Shown: piece by piece, positions 46,198 to 53,994 of the stretch
Position numbering within the stretch: the stretch's first letter is position 1
Layout: each line of letters starts with the position of its first letter
NCBI RefSeq assembly: GCF_019967995.1
Contig: NZ_CP065377.1
Coordinates: forward strand, 1,550,001 to 1,614,000
Reading direction: 5' to 3'
Source of the DNA: Faecalibacterium prausnitzii
GTDB lineage: Bacteria; Bacillota; Clostridia; Oscillospirales; Ruminococcaceae
DNA length: 64,000 bases
Notes under the pieces: generated by a model
The model's input: only the letters and a program-made list of their open reading frames with translations
The model's database searches: none
Told to the model about the DNA's origin: nothing
Translations under genes and position numbers: made by a program

Positions 46198-47133
46198 TTA
46201 TACCTTTTCTTCGAGATAGAGCTGCTTTAGGTGCTGATATACCGTATCTTTTTTTTCAAACTTCTCTTCTGCAAACTTATAACTCAATTTATGAATACTT
46301 GACATTTCCATAAGTTGATTGAAACGTCTTTTGTCGTATATGTCGAATAACTCATTCTGCAAAATATGGGGTGGTTGACAACTGTATGCAGGAATTTTTT
46401 TCCACTCTTCAGGTTTAATTTCCGCAACAATCATAAAGAACATATGGAAAATATAATAGTTGCATACACTATTGCACTTATTCCAGTAGTCCATTAACAT
46501 ATTTCTTACTGTACTCAAATATGGATTGTTTTTATTTGCTACTATGCACCAATTTGAAATTCCAACATACGAATCAATTGCTTTAAAGTCTTGATAGACA
46601 AATAGTCTTTCTTCTCCTTCTAAAATGTGTTCAATTAGATTCTTTGAATTCACAAAAACAGTCGAATCCAGCCAAATTCCTCCATACTTTATTAGCAATT
46701 CAAGTCTAATTAAATCGGAAAAATGTGCCGGCTTTATAATTCCCTTTTTCCTTTTGTCTTTTATGAATTTTGGAATTTCAATATACTCATCAATGTTTTT
46801 ATCGGTAATTACTATTACACTATAATCACTAAATGTTTTTCTTACCGAAGCAATACACATTTTTACAATATCTGGTGCATTCTCCTCACCTTGAAACCAG
46901 CATATCCATATTTTTTTAGGAATTGAACTTGTTGACTTAGCAGTCCAGTCTGTTTGATTTACAAGATAGCCGTACTTTTTCTTTAACATCTCATAGTCTG
47001 CAATGTCCTTTTTTAACACGCGGCATCTCCAATTAAAATCCACTTTATTGATTGTCATTGTATTGAAAGTATCGCGCACAAAATTTTTAGCACCAATCTG
47101 TTTAATTTTCGTTTTCAATTTTGAAACAATCAT
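46198..47133 (-). CDS. Glycosyltransferase of the capsule/DXD sugar-binding type
   Basis: This 311-residue protein contains IPKKIWICWFQGEENAPD, a later HFSDLIRLELLIKYGGIWLD and DSTVFVNSK, which matches the capsular polysaccharide synthesis/Gly_transf_sug family, where the D-x-D-like acids bind the nucleotide sugar. Cytoplasmic and without membrane segments. It lies seven bases before the flippase gene. Confidence 0.8.
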   Translation of the reverse strand: MIVSKLKTKIKQIGAKNFVRDTFNTMTINKVDFNWRCRVLKKDIADYEMLKKKYGYLVNQTDWTAKSTSSIPKKIWICWFQGEENAPDIVKMCIASVRKTFSDYSVIVITDKNIDEYIEIPKFIKDKRKKGIIKPAHFSDLIRLELLIKYGGIWLDSTVFVNSKNLIEHILEGEERLFVYQDFKAIDSYVGISNWCIVANKNNPYLSTVRNMLMDYWNKCNSVCNYYIFHMFFMIVAEIKPEEWKKIPAYSCQPPHILQNELFDIYDKRRFNQLMEMSSIHKLSYKFAEEKFEKKDTVYQHLKQLYLEEKV

Positions 47134-47136
47134 TTC

Positions 47137-48402
47137 TTATCTCCAACTCAACATAGTATTATCCAACTTGAAAATATTGACTTTCGATTTTTCAAGCAAG
47201 AAAACAGATATGATCAGAAAAAACACCCAGTTAAATGTAATATTATAAAGTAGTCCTTCAAACAAAAATGCGGTAAATAGTACAACATACTTTTTATCAA
47301 GTTTTATCGTTTTTACGATGTTTTTCAAATACCAACAATAATATACTACAAAACCAACATATCCATAGGACCACAGCTGATTTACATAATCACATTCAAT
47401 CGACCATTTGTCACTGTCCGCATAAAAGTTCATCAATTCAGACTGTGCATAGCCAGAACACCCTGGTCCATATCCAAACAGATTGGAAAGAAGGTCATTT
47501 TTCATCGTGATTGCAGGAATAGACGTCAAATAATAAAGATGTGTGTTGGCACTTCCCTCTGTTCTGACACGGTTCTTTATATCCAGAAGATCCGTAATCT
47601 CCACGACTTTCTTCAAAATACTGTCTATATTTGTCACAAATGCAATTACAATCACCGTAACTGCAACAGCCAAGAATACAACCTTTTTCTTAGATACGGT
47701 AGTTTTAAATTTTCCCGTTACCACCAATTCAATAGCAGCACTTACTAATAACCCCATCATCAAAGTTCGGCTTCCTGAGAGAAATCCCAGCACGAAGAAG
47801 GCCACCTTGAGATAACTATTTTTCGTGTAAATATACCCAAATGTAATAAGTGGGGCAAAATTTCCTGCATTCCAACATAAACCACTTACTTTTAATCGGC
47901 CAAACTGGTATTGAGTAGCATATTCTCCCATCATATGAAATACATCTCTAAATACGATTGTATTTAAATCTTGGCCAATGGCATCAAACACTATCTGTGT
48001 ATAGCCCCATACCATTTGAACGATTGATGATATGTATACTCCCTTTACATAATATGCCAAATATTGCACTTTTTCTTTTTGTGAAAAAAAGATGTATACT
48101 ATGATAAGAAAACACAGCTGTACAAAACTTGCTACGATACCACTTGTCCATTTTGCAGGCATCCTTATTGCGCAGATCAAATATGAAATCAGCCAAGTTG
48201 CAATAACCGTAGCGAAAGCTCGATCATACCGCTTATCTAACTTCACTCTGCCTTGATTTACCCATCCCACCAAAGCAATCATGCCGAGTATCATAATACA
48301 CCACACATACATTGTGATGGAGAAAAGGCTGATAATGGGCATAGGCGCTAGTATGCCAAACAGCAATAAAGCCATACTATAGAACTTTTTCTTCTTAAGC
48401 AT
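47137..48402 (-). CDS. Repeat-unit polymerase (Wzy/O-antigen ligase type)
   Basis: This 421-residue protein has about eleven membrane segments and a large outer loop between 310 and 345 (GYGPGCSGYAQSELMNFYAD), the usual plan of Wzy polymerases. SGSRTLMMGLLVSAAI resembles their conserved inner part. The sequence is weakly conserved as expected, so the call rests on topology and neighbours. Confidence 0.75.
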   Translation of the reverse strand: MLKKKKFYSMALLLFGILAPMPIISLFSITMYVWCIMILGMIALVGWVNQGRVKLDKRYDRAFATVIATWLISYLICAIRMPAKWTSGIVASFVQLCFLIIVYIFFSQKEKVQYLAYYVKGVYISSIVQMVWGYTQIVFDAIGQDLNTIVFRDVFHMMGEYATQYQFGRLKVSGLCWNAGNFAPLITFGYIYTKNSYLKVAFFVLGFLSGSRTLMMGLLVSAAIELVVTGKFKTTVSKKKVVFLAVAVTVIVIAFVTNIDSILKKVVEITDLLDIKNRVRTEGSANTHLYYLTSIPAITMKNDLLSNLFGYGPGCSGYAQSELMNFYADSDKWSIECDYVNQLWSYGYVGFVVYYCWYLKNIVKTIKLDKKYVVLFTAFLFEGLLYNITFNWVFFLIISVFLLEKSKVNIFKLDNTMLSWR

Positions 48403-48433
48403 ATTGTTTGTCCTCTGAAACCGCGCCCACCAT

Positions 48434-49339
48434 TTACATTAAATTTAGTAATATTTTGAACCGAATAGAAATACTGGTGCGGCCAAATTCTTCTTTTGTA
48501 TACGGTCTTGTTAAAACTTTCAACCTACTTATTAGACTTTCATTCATATTTGAAATGAGTTTATATTCTTTTTTTTCGTTCTCATTCATTTGACTTTCGA
48601 ATACATTTAATACCGTTTTTGCGTATTCAGCAGTTGAATAATCTTCTTTATTCCTAATCAGTTTCAACTTTTCTTTAATCCACTTTCCAATTTGAATCTT
48701 CTTATGACTATACCCGAGAACGTTATTTCCATGTTGTCGATATAGCACATATGGCGTTTTATCAAAAATCACTTTTCCTGTTATCAGTGCTACATTGATT
48801 GCCATGATATCATGCATTCTGATGTTAGAAATATTTACTTTTCGCAGTTCCTGCATTAAAGCCCAATTGAATACCATTGTACACCCTGGAACATTGTTAT
48901 AGAAAACCGCTCTTACACTATCCTGAACAGGTTGTTCAAGGACAGACGGAATCATAACGTGCAAGTCGGAATCAGTCACTTGATAATCTGAGCACCACAA
49001 AACAGGTTGATTTGTTGCGCCAATTTGTTCCGATGCAACGGATAATTTTCCATTAATCCAAACATCATCCTGATCGCAAAAAGCATAGTAATCCGCTTTT
49101 GGGCACTCTCTAAGTGCAGTTAAAAAACTTTCTGCTGATCCAACATTTTTCCCTTCATTTACTTCTATTGATACAGCATGTTTTATTCTATAATCTTTTA
49201 GAATTTCAATCGTTCTATCCTTTGAGCCATCATCTCGCACATATAAAAAGATGTTTTGGGGAGAGGTGAAGATGCTGTCAAGCTGTTGTTCAATATATTT
49301 TTCACCGTTATATGTTGACATTATTACACATATTTTCAT
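48434..49339 (-). CDS. Family 2 glycosyltransferase
   Basis: This 301-residue GT-A enzyme has ICVIMSTYNGEKYIEQQLDS, RDDGSKDRTIEIL and YAFCDQDDVW; the last is the metal-binding DxD-like motif typical of rhamnosyl/galactosyl GT2 enzymes. A later VPGCTMVFN fits this group too. The sugar is unknown. Confidence 0.88.
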   Translation of the reverse strand: MKICVIMSTYNGEKYIEQQLDSIFTSPQNIFLYVRDDGSKDRTIEILKDYRIKHAVSIEVNEGKNVGSAESFLTALRECPKADYYAFCDQDDVWINGKLSVASEQIGATNQPVLWCSDYQVTDSDLHVMIPSVLEQPVQDSVRAVFYNNVPGCTMVFNWALMQELRKVNISNIRMHDIMAINVALITGKVIFDKTPYVLYRQHGNNVLGYSHKKIQIGKWIKEKLKLIRNKEDYSTAEYAKTVLNVFESQMNENEKKEYKLISNMNESLISRLKVLTRPYTKEEFGRTSISIRFKILLNLM

Positions 49340-49375
49340 TTTTATTTTTCCTAACCTCTATCTGCGCATTCAGTT

Positions 49376-50347
49376 TTATGGATACAATCCCAAATCGAAA
49401 ATATACTCATCCGAATAATTCCCATTATTTAGAATATAGCTGAATTTTGATCCCTGTGTCATTGAGCCTACAAAGTATTTACATTTAGCAAGCAGTATCA
49501 TCTTTGCTAGATACTTTTGTCCTCTCAATTTCTTGTCTTTTTCTAACACATCCGATTTGCTCAGCACATCTTTTCCCTCATAATTTCTTATAAAGGTATC
49601 AAAAGAAACGATTCTGATAATATCGCCAAATTCTTTTTTCAAATTGTCGAATATATCGCCATCTTCTGTCACGAGAAAAATCGGTGCATTATATTTGTTT
49701 TCAAATTCGTGAATTTTACACTTCATTTGATCAACTGATGGCTGAACATATTCTCCAGACGGTTTCAGCTTTACATAATCTGTTCCACGAATATAAACAC
49801 CGATGCATTCTGATATATTCAGACTTGTTGCTTCTTTATCGACAATTGATAGCACCTCATCGCTGAAATGAATATGCTCACAAAGCATTTTGCTGCTTTT
49901 TTCTCTTATTCTTTTATCAGCGAACACTTTTGCTTCAAATAATCCTTCAGGATCAATCGTTTTAAATGTCCACCCAGACAAATAAACATTTTTACTCTTA
50001 TAAACTTCATTTTCGGTTAGATTTGATGGCTGTTTAAAAAAGAATTCCCAAACATTATTTTTTCCATCATAATATTGAGTCTTATAATTTTTCCAATCCA
50101 CATATGGGATATATCCGTTCTTTTGAGCCATGGCAATGTAAAGTAACTGCCTATAAACTAATGAAAGTAGGCCCTCTACTCCATTTTGAAAATCCGGTTT
50201 TATTAAATAAATAATATCATTCGGATTCATGCCCCCATATGATATTCTTTTCTGCAGCACATCTCTTCTTGCGAAAAAATAGTATAAATATTTTATATGA
50301 TACCCTAGTTGTCTATGTTCTCTTTGAAATTTCAGCCCTATTGGCAT
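49376..50347 (-). CDS. Putative fucosyltransferase-type glycosyltransferase
   Basis: This 323-residue protein has IGVYIRGTDYVKLKPSGEY, like the HxRRTD donor-site motif of alpha-1,6-fucosyltransferases (NodZ/FUT8 type), then IFLVTEDGDIFDNLKKEFG and a late FVGSMTQGSKFSYIL similar to their third motif. The match is partial, so another GT-B sugar transferase is possible. It contains the only exact TTCAAAATGG outside the prophage (50181-50190, minus). Confidence 0.6.
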   Translation of the reverse strand: MPIGLKFQREHRQLGYHIKYLYYFFARRDVLQKRISYGGMNPNDIIYLIKPDFQNGVEGLLSLVYRQLLYIAMAQKNGYIPYVDWKNYKTQYYDGKNNVWEFFFKQPSNLTENEVYKSKNVYLSGWTFKTIDPEGLFEAKVFADKRIREKSSKMLCEHIHFSDEVLSIVDKEATSLNISECIGVYIRGTDYVKLKPSGEYVQPSVDQMKCKIHEFENKYNAPIFLVTEDGDIFDNLKKEFGDIIRIVSFDTFIRNYEGKDVLSKSDVLEKDKKLRGQKYLAKMILLAKCKYFVGSMTQGSKFSYILNNGNYSDEYIFDLGLYP

Positions 50348-50387
50348 TTTACTATTCTCCCAATTTCTAAAAGCTCATTAGTCCATT

Positions 50388-51509
50388 TTAAATTGTTTCC
50401 AATTTTAAAAGTTCTTTTGAAAAGTCAATCGGATGTTCTTTCAAATACGCAACAGTCTTTTGTCTCTGCAAAGGATTGTGATACAAGTATTCAATTTTAT
50501 CCGCCAAAGCTTCTGCACTTAGTTCTGCAACATATCCATTAATACCATCTTGTATCTGCTCTCTCGCTGAGGGAATATCTGAAGACACAATTGGTAAACA
50601 TAGCGCACGTGCTTCTACTAGCGTAATTACATAGCCCTCATGACGAGATGGTTGAACGTATAAATCACAGTGCTTCATATATGGATATGGATTATCCTTA
50701 CGCCCAAGAAATACAAATTGATTTTCCAAGTGGTATTCTTCCACTAATTTCTTCAACTTTTCCTCATCTCTGCCACCACCAATAGCATACCATGCAAAAT
50801 CAATTTTCTTTTTCTTCAAAATATTTGCTGCTTTTACAGCAATGTCATAACCTTTTTGCTCCGTCAGCCGACCAACGGTTACGATATTGAAAACATCCCT
50901 AAATGGTACAACCTCATCTTGTTCGGCCTTTCGTTTGATTTCTTCAATATCAATAACATTATAAAATACAGCGGCCTTGTCCTTATAATGCGGATACTCC
51001 CTGCAAAACGCATCAACAACCGCTTGGGACACACCGTAAACCTTGTCATACTTGCACAAGTATTTCTGAACACTTTTCAGCCAGTAGAGTTTTTCATCAT
51101 GGAGCCATGTTGCCTTTTTCTTGGCTTGTATTTTTGTCGCCAAGAACGCAGTCACAAATGAACCATATCCATAAAAATCAATAGCAATATCGTAAGTCTT
51201 TTCAAATACATTTGTTACTCTACTCGCGATAAAATCGTAGTATGGAATGTAATAATTAACTGACAGCTTCTTCAATACCTTTGCTGGAAAAGCATACATT
51301 GACACAAGTGATTTTGCAAAAGAACTATTAAAAGTCAGCTGAACAATATTAACTCTCTTTTTTAGACGATAAGCATATTCACTATCCAAATCAAGCAATA
51401 CAAGTGTTACATTATAATGTTCTTCGGGAAGTGCATTAATTAATTCTATCAAAGCCACTTCAGATCCACCGCCGCCCAGCGACTTTGCCATTATCAATAA
51501 CTCTTTCAT
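50388..51509 (-). CDS. Family 4 glycosyltransferase
   Basis: The ATG at 51509 overlaps the preceding stop (ATGA) and follows GAGGAGA; it gives 373 residues. GT-B fold: SLGGGGSEVALIEL near the start, VTVGRLTEQKGYDIAVKAA and PSRHEGYVITLVEARAL, the E-x7-E donor motif. The donor sugar cannot be named. Confidence 0.88.
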   Translation of the reverse strand: MKELLIMAKSLGGGGSEVALIELINALPEEHYNVTLVLLDLDSEYAYRLKKRVNIVQLTFNSSFAKSLVSMYAFPAKVLKKLSVNYYIPYYDFIASRVTNVFEKTYDIAIDFYGYGSFVTAFLATKIQAKKKATWLHDEKLYWLKSVQKYLCKYDKVYGVSQAVVDAFCREYPHYKDKAAVFYNVIDIEEIKRKAEQDEVVPFRDVFNIVTVGRLTEQKGYDIAVKAANILKKKKIDFAWYAIGGGRDEEKLKKLVEEYHLENQFVFLGRKDNPYPYMKHCDLYVQPSRHEGYVITLVEARALCLPIVSSDIPSAREQIQDGINGYVAELSAEALADKIEYLYHNPLQRQKTVAYLKEHPIDFSKELLKLETI

Positions 51510-52015
51510 CGATTCTCCTCGCAATATAATTCGTCTACCAGCTTCTCTAGTTCTTCATTAAATTTCGCATTATTGCTGCTCATGCCATGTCCCATACCTG
51601 CAACGATCTGGTCATAGTTCGTGATAATATCTCCCAGCGTATTGATGTCTTCCACTGGAATAATCGTTCCCATCCTCTGCGCCACATTTCTTGCAAACTC
51701 AACCTGATGGTCGTTCACATGCTCATTGAACTGATGTTGACGCGGCACAACGATGGGCGTTTTTCCAATCTGTAGCGGCATGATAAAACTTGCTGGGCCA
51801 CCATGTGTAATTACAATCCGGGCATCGGCTACATTCTTGACCATCTGTTGATATGGAATCAGCTTGCTCCACTGGCAGTATTTCGGCTCATATGTACTAA
51901 AGCCCGTTTGGATAATCACATCATCTTTGATAATGCCATCGCGTTTCAGCTCATCTACTTTTTGAATCAGTCGATTAAATGGCTGTTCGTGTGTTCCTAC
52001 CGTCACAAAAATCAT
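51506..52015 (-). CDS. Alg13-like glycosyltransferase subunit (PssE/EpsF type)
   Basis: This 169-residue protein begins MIFVTVGTHEQPFNRLIQ and has VITHGGPASFIMPLQIGK, the nucleotide-sugar site of the Alg13 half. It needs a membrane-bound Alg14-like partner, which is encoded just before it. Together they probably add the second sugar of the repeat unit. Overlaps the next gene by four bases. Confidence 0.88.
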   Translation of the reverse strand: MIFVTVGTHEQPFNRLIQKVDELKRDGIIKDDVIIQTGFSTYEPKYCQWSKLIPYQQMVKNVADARIVITHGGPASFIMPLQIGKTPIVVPRQHQFNEHVNDHQVEFARNVAQRMGTIIPVEDINTLGDIITNYDQIVAGMGHGMSSNNAKFNEELEKLVDELYCEENR

Positions 52016-52031
52016 TACTTCCTACCCCTAC

Positions 52032-52511
52032 TTAGAAAATGCTGCCAAGGTTAACCGCTTTCGGATAAACCTTTTTCTGCTCTTCCCACTGCACAACAAA
52101 CTTGTCCACAATGGGATAAACCATCTTTCCCGTCATAGTCGGCTTATCAATTCGGTCAAAGACTTCGATATAAACCAGCTTTGCGCCCATCATCTTTCCA
52201 ATGTAGAAAAATGGAACCGCAACTGCTGCACCACAAGAAATGATTAAATCTGGCTTTTCCTTATGCAGTACATCCCACGCAATTTTGGTATTCTTAATGA
52301 GTGCTTTAATACTGCGGTTTGTCGGGAAATAGCAAGGATAAACCTTTTCTCCTTCTAAAAGGCTTCTCGCATCTTCCTTATCGAATGTCACCCAAAAGCG
52401 ATTTTTATCCTTCCAAAAAGGCTTCAACATATAAAGGTGGGTCAAATGTCCGCCAGATGAGCCAACAAGACAAACCTTCATATTTTTCTCTGTCACATTT
52501 TTTGTTTTCAT
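52032..52511 (-). CDS. Alg14-like glycosyltransferase subunit (PssD/EpsE type)
   Basis: This 159-residue protein contains MKVCLVGSSGGHLTHLYML and PDLIISCGAAVAVPFFYIGK, matching the Alg14 half that anchors the pair to the membrane. The ATG at 52511 follows CCGGGGAGAAATAAA; a second ATG at 52481 would drop ten polar residues. It is the first intact gene after the structured element. Confidence 0.87.
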   Translation of the reverse strand: MKTKNVTEKNMKVCLVGSSGGHLTHLYMLKPFWKDKNRFWVTFDKEDARSLLEGEKVYPCYFPTNRSIKALIKNTKIAWDVLHKEKPDLIISCGAAVAVPFFYIGKMMGAKLVYIEVFDRIDKPTMTGKMVYPIVDKFVVQWEEQKKVYPKAVNLGSIF

Positions 52512-52539
52512 TTTATTTCTCCCCGGTATGTTGTTCTTC

Positions 52540-52661
52540 CTTGTACGACAACAAGCCTGTATATAGATTGCCGCAGCAATCTATACGCAGGCTCGCCTTC
52601 GTACCTCCTTATTCTGTTTTCTGCTCTATCAGCTTTCGCTGTGGTGGGTTAAGTATAGAGC
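52540..52661 (-). ncRNA. Structured element in the polysaccharide operon
   Basis: Two stem structures stand side by side. AGCCTGTATATAGATTGC (52554-52571) pairs with 52576-52593 over 18 positions, one mismatch, inside an outer GTACG/CGTAC pair (52543, 52600). Next, GCTCTAT (52623-52629) pairs with ATAGAGC (52655-52661) and encloses CAGC-TTTC-GCTG. AAGGAGG lies between them on the minus strand without a following start codon. The patch is less AT-rich than its neighbours. It may be an RNA regulator, an attenuator or the remnant of a small mobile element. Confidence 0.45.
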
Positions 52662-52741
52662 GCAACCAGAAGCCATTAGCATCTGAAATCACGCTGGCCG
52701 TAACGCACCATGACAGGCAGAAACAGGTTGAGGTGAAAAGG

Positions 52742-53167
52742 TCAAGCCGCATAAACCCGCATGAAATCAGGCTTTTCTCTGGTTGTCCATATTATTTCAC
52801 ACTCCCCACCGAGAATCGGAGGCTGGGAAATGGAGAACACATAATCCATCTTTCCGACCTTGAAGGTCGCACCCATTGCTCCAAAGAAATAGGAGACAAT
52901 GTTCTTCACACGGCTCTTCTTATTGGTCTTGCTGAACTCCGGCACGCGGATTCTCAGCACCTTTACGCCGTTGATTTCTTCTTCGTAATATTTCTGTGTC
53001 TTGTATTTATCTTCAATGGTTCCTAAATAGCTGGGAACCACACAAATGACTGTGATGTTGAACTTATCCAGCATGCCCTCCGCCAGTTCACGGAGGATCT
53101 GCCCCGTTGACGCAGTATCTGGAATATAGTAATGAGCATAAATCAGGAGGTTCTTCTTATTTGGCAT
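52742..53167 (-). pseudogene. Truncated family 4 glycosyltransferase
   Basis: Residues 1-118 (NLLIYAHYYIPDTASTGQIL, DYVFSISQPPILGG) form the N-terminal acceptor half of a WbuB-like GT4 enzyme. At about residue 120 the match stops and 20 unrelated residues (ending DFMRVYAA) lead to a stop. The whole donor-binding half is missing, so the product is probably inactive. The break is next to the structured element, which suggests a deletion or insertion event. Confidence 0.7.
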
Positions 53168-53276
53168 TCCGCTATATTCATCTTACAAATTGTTGTTCAT
53201 GTATATTTTCGACTGGCGCTTAATCTATTAGTACTCTACACCCGCCATTTCACGGTTTTGTATGTTACCGTGTTTC

Positions 53277-53951
53277 TTACTCCCCATGCCCCAGCAGGCA
53301 CACCTTGAATGTCTTAAAAATAATCTTCCAATCCACCCAGAAGCTGCGCTCCTTGACATACTTCACGTCCAGGTCCATCCATTCCTCAAAAGAGAGGTCA
53401 TTGCGGTGCGGAGCGATTTGCCAATAGCAGCTCAGGCCGGGAGTCACATATAGACGCTGCTTTTCGTAGTCGCCGTACTGCTCCACCTCGCGAGGAAGTG
53501 CCGGGCGGGGGCCAACTATGCTCATATCGCCCTTCAGGATGTTCCACAACTGGGGCAGCTCATCGAGGCTGGTCTTGCGGATAAACTTGCCCACACGGGT
53601 AATGCGCGGGTCGTCCTTGATCTTGAACACAGGGCCATCCATCTCGTTCTTGTCCAGAAGGTCGTCCAGTTTTGCCTCTGCGTTGGGGCACATAGAGCGG
53701 AACTTATAGAACTTGAAGGGTTTTCCGTCGCGTCCAATGCGTTCCTGCGAAAAAATCGGGCCTGCGGACGGATCATCTATCACAATGGCAATCGCCGTGC
53801 CCAGCATCAATGGTGACAGCACTACCAAAGCAGCAGCGGACAAAATCACATCCTGCGCACGGCGGACGAACCAATACAGCCGATGGTCGCGCAGATTTTC
53901 TTTCCGGTCAATTTCAACTTTCTTCTCAATTCCAGTCGTATTCGTAGCCAT
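53277..53951 (-). CDS. Initiating sugar-phosphate transferase
   Basis: This 224-residue protein has one membrane segment (VILSAAALVVLSPLMLGTAI) and the bacterial sugar transferase core: FSQERIGRDGKPFKFYKFRS, SLDELPQLWNILKGDMSIV and GPRPALPREVEQY. It transfers a sugar 1-phosphate to undecaprenyl phosphate and so starts repeat-unit synthesis. It stands at the head of the operon, 43 bases after the helicase stop. A small hairpin (CACGGT/ACCGTG, 53251-53272) follows it. Confidence 0.9.
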   Translation of the reverse strand: MATNTTGIEKKVEIDRKENLRDHRLYWFVRRAQDVILSAAALVVLSPLMLGTAIAIVIDDPSAGPIFSQERIGRDGKPFKFYKFRSMCPNAEAKLDDLLDKNEMDGPVFKIKDDPRITRVGKFIRKTSLDELPQLWNILKGDMSIVGPRPALPREVEQYGDYEKQRLYVTPGLSCYWQIAPHRNDLSFEEWMDLDVKYVKERSFWVDWKIIFKTFKVCLLGHGE

Positions 53952-53994
53952 TTTTTCCTCACATAAGTTCGTGTTTATTTATAAATTTTTTGTT

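Noticed and set aside
50181..50190. TTCAAAATGG copy on the minus strand in the polysaccharide operon
   Set aside because: A single copy in 44 kb of AT-rich host DNA is compatible with chance and it is not near a start codon.
52540..52700. Group II intron or riboswitch
   Set aside because: No domain V hairpin, no intron-encoded protein and no known riboswitch core was seen; it is listed only as a structured element.
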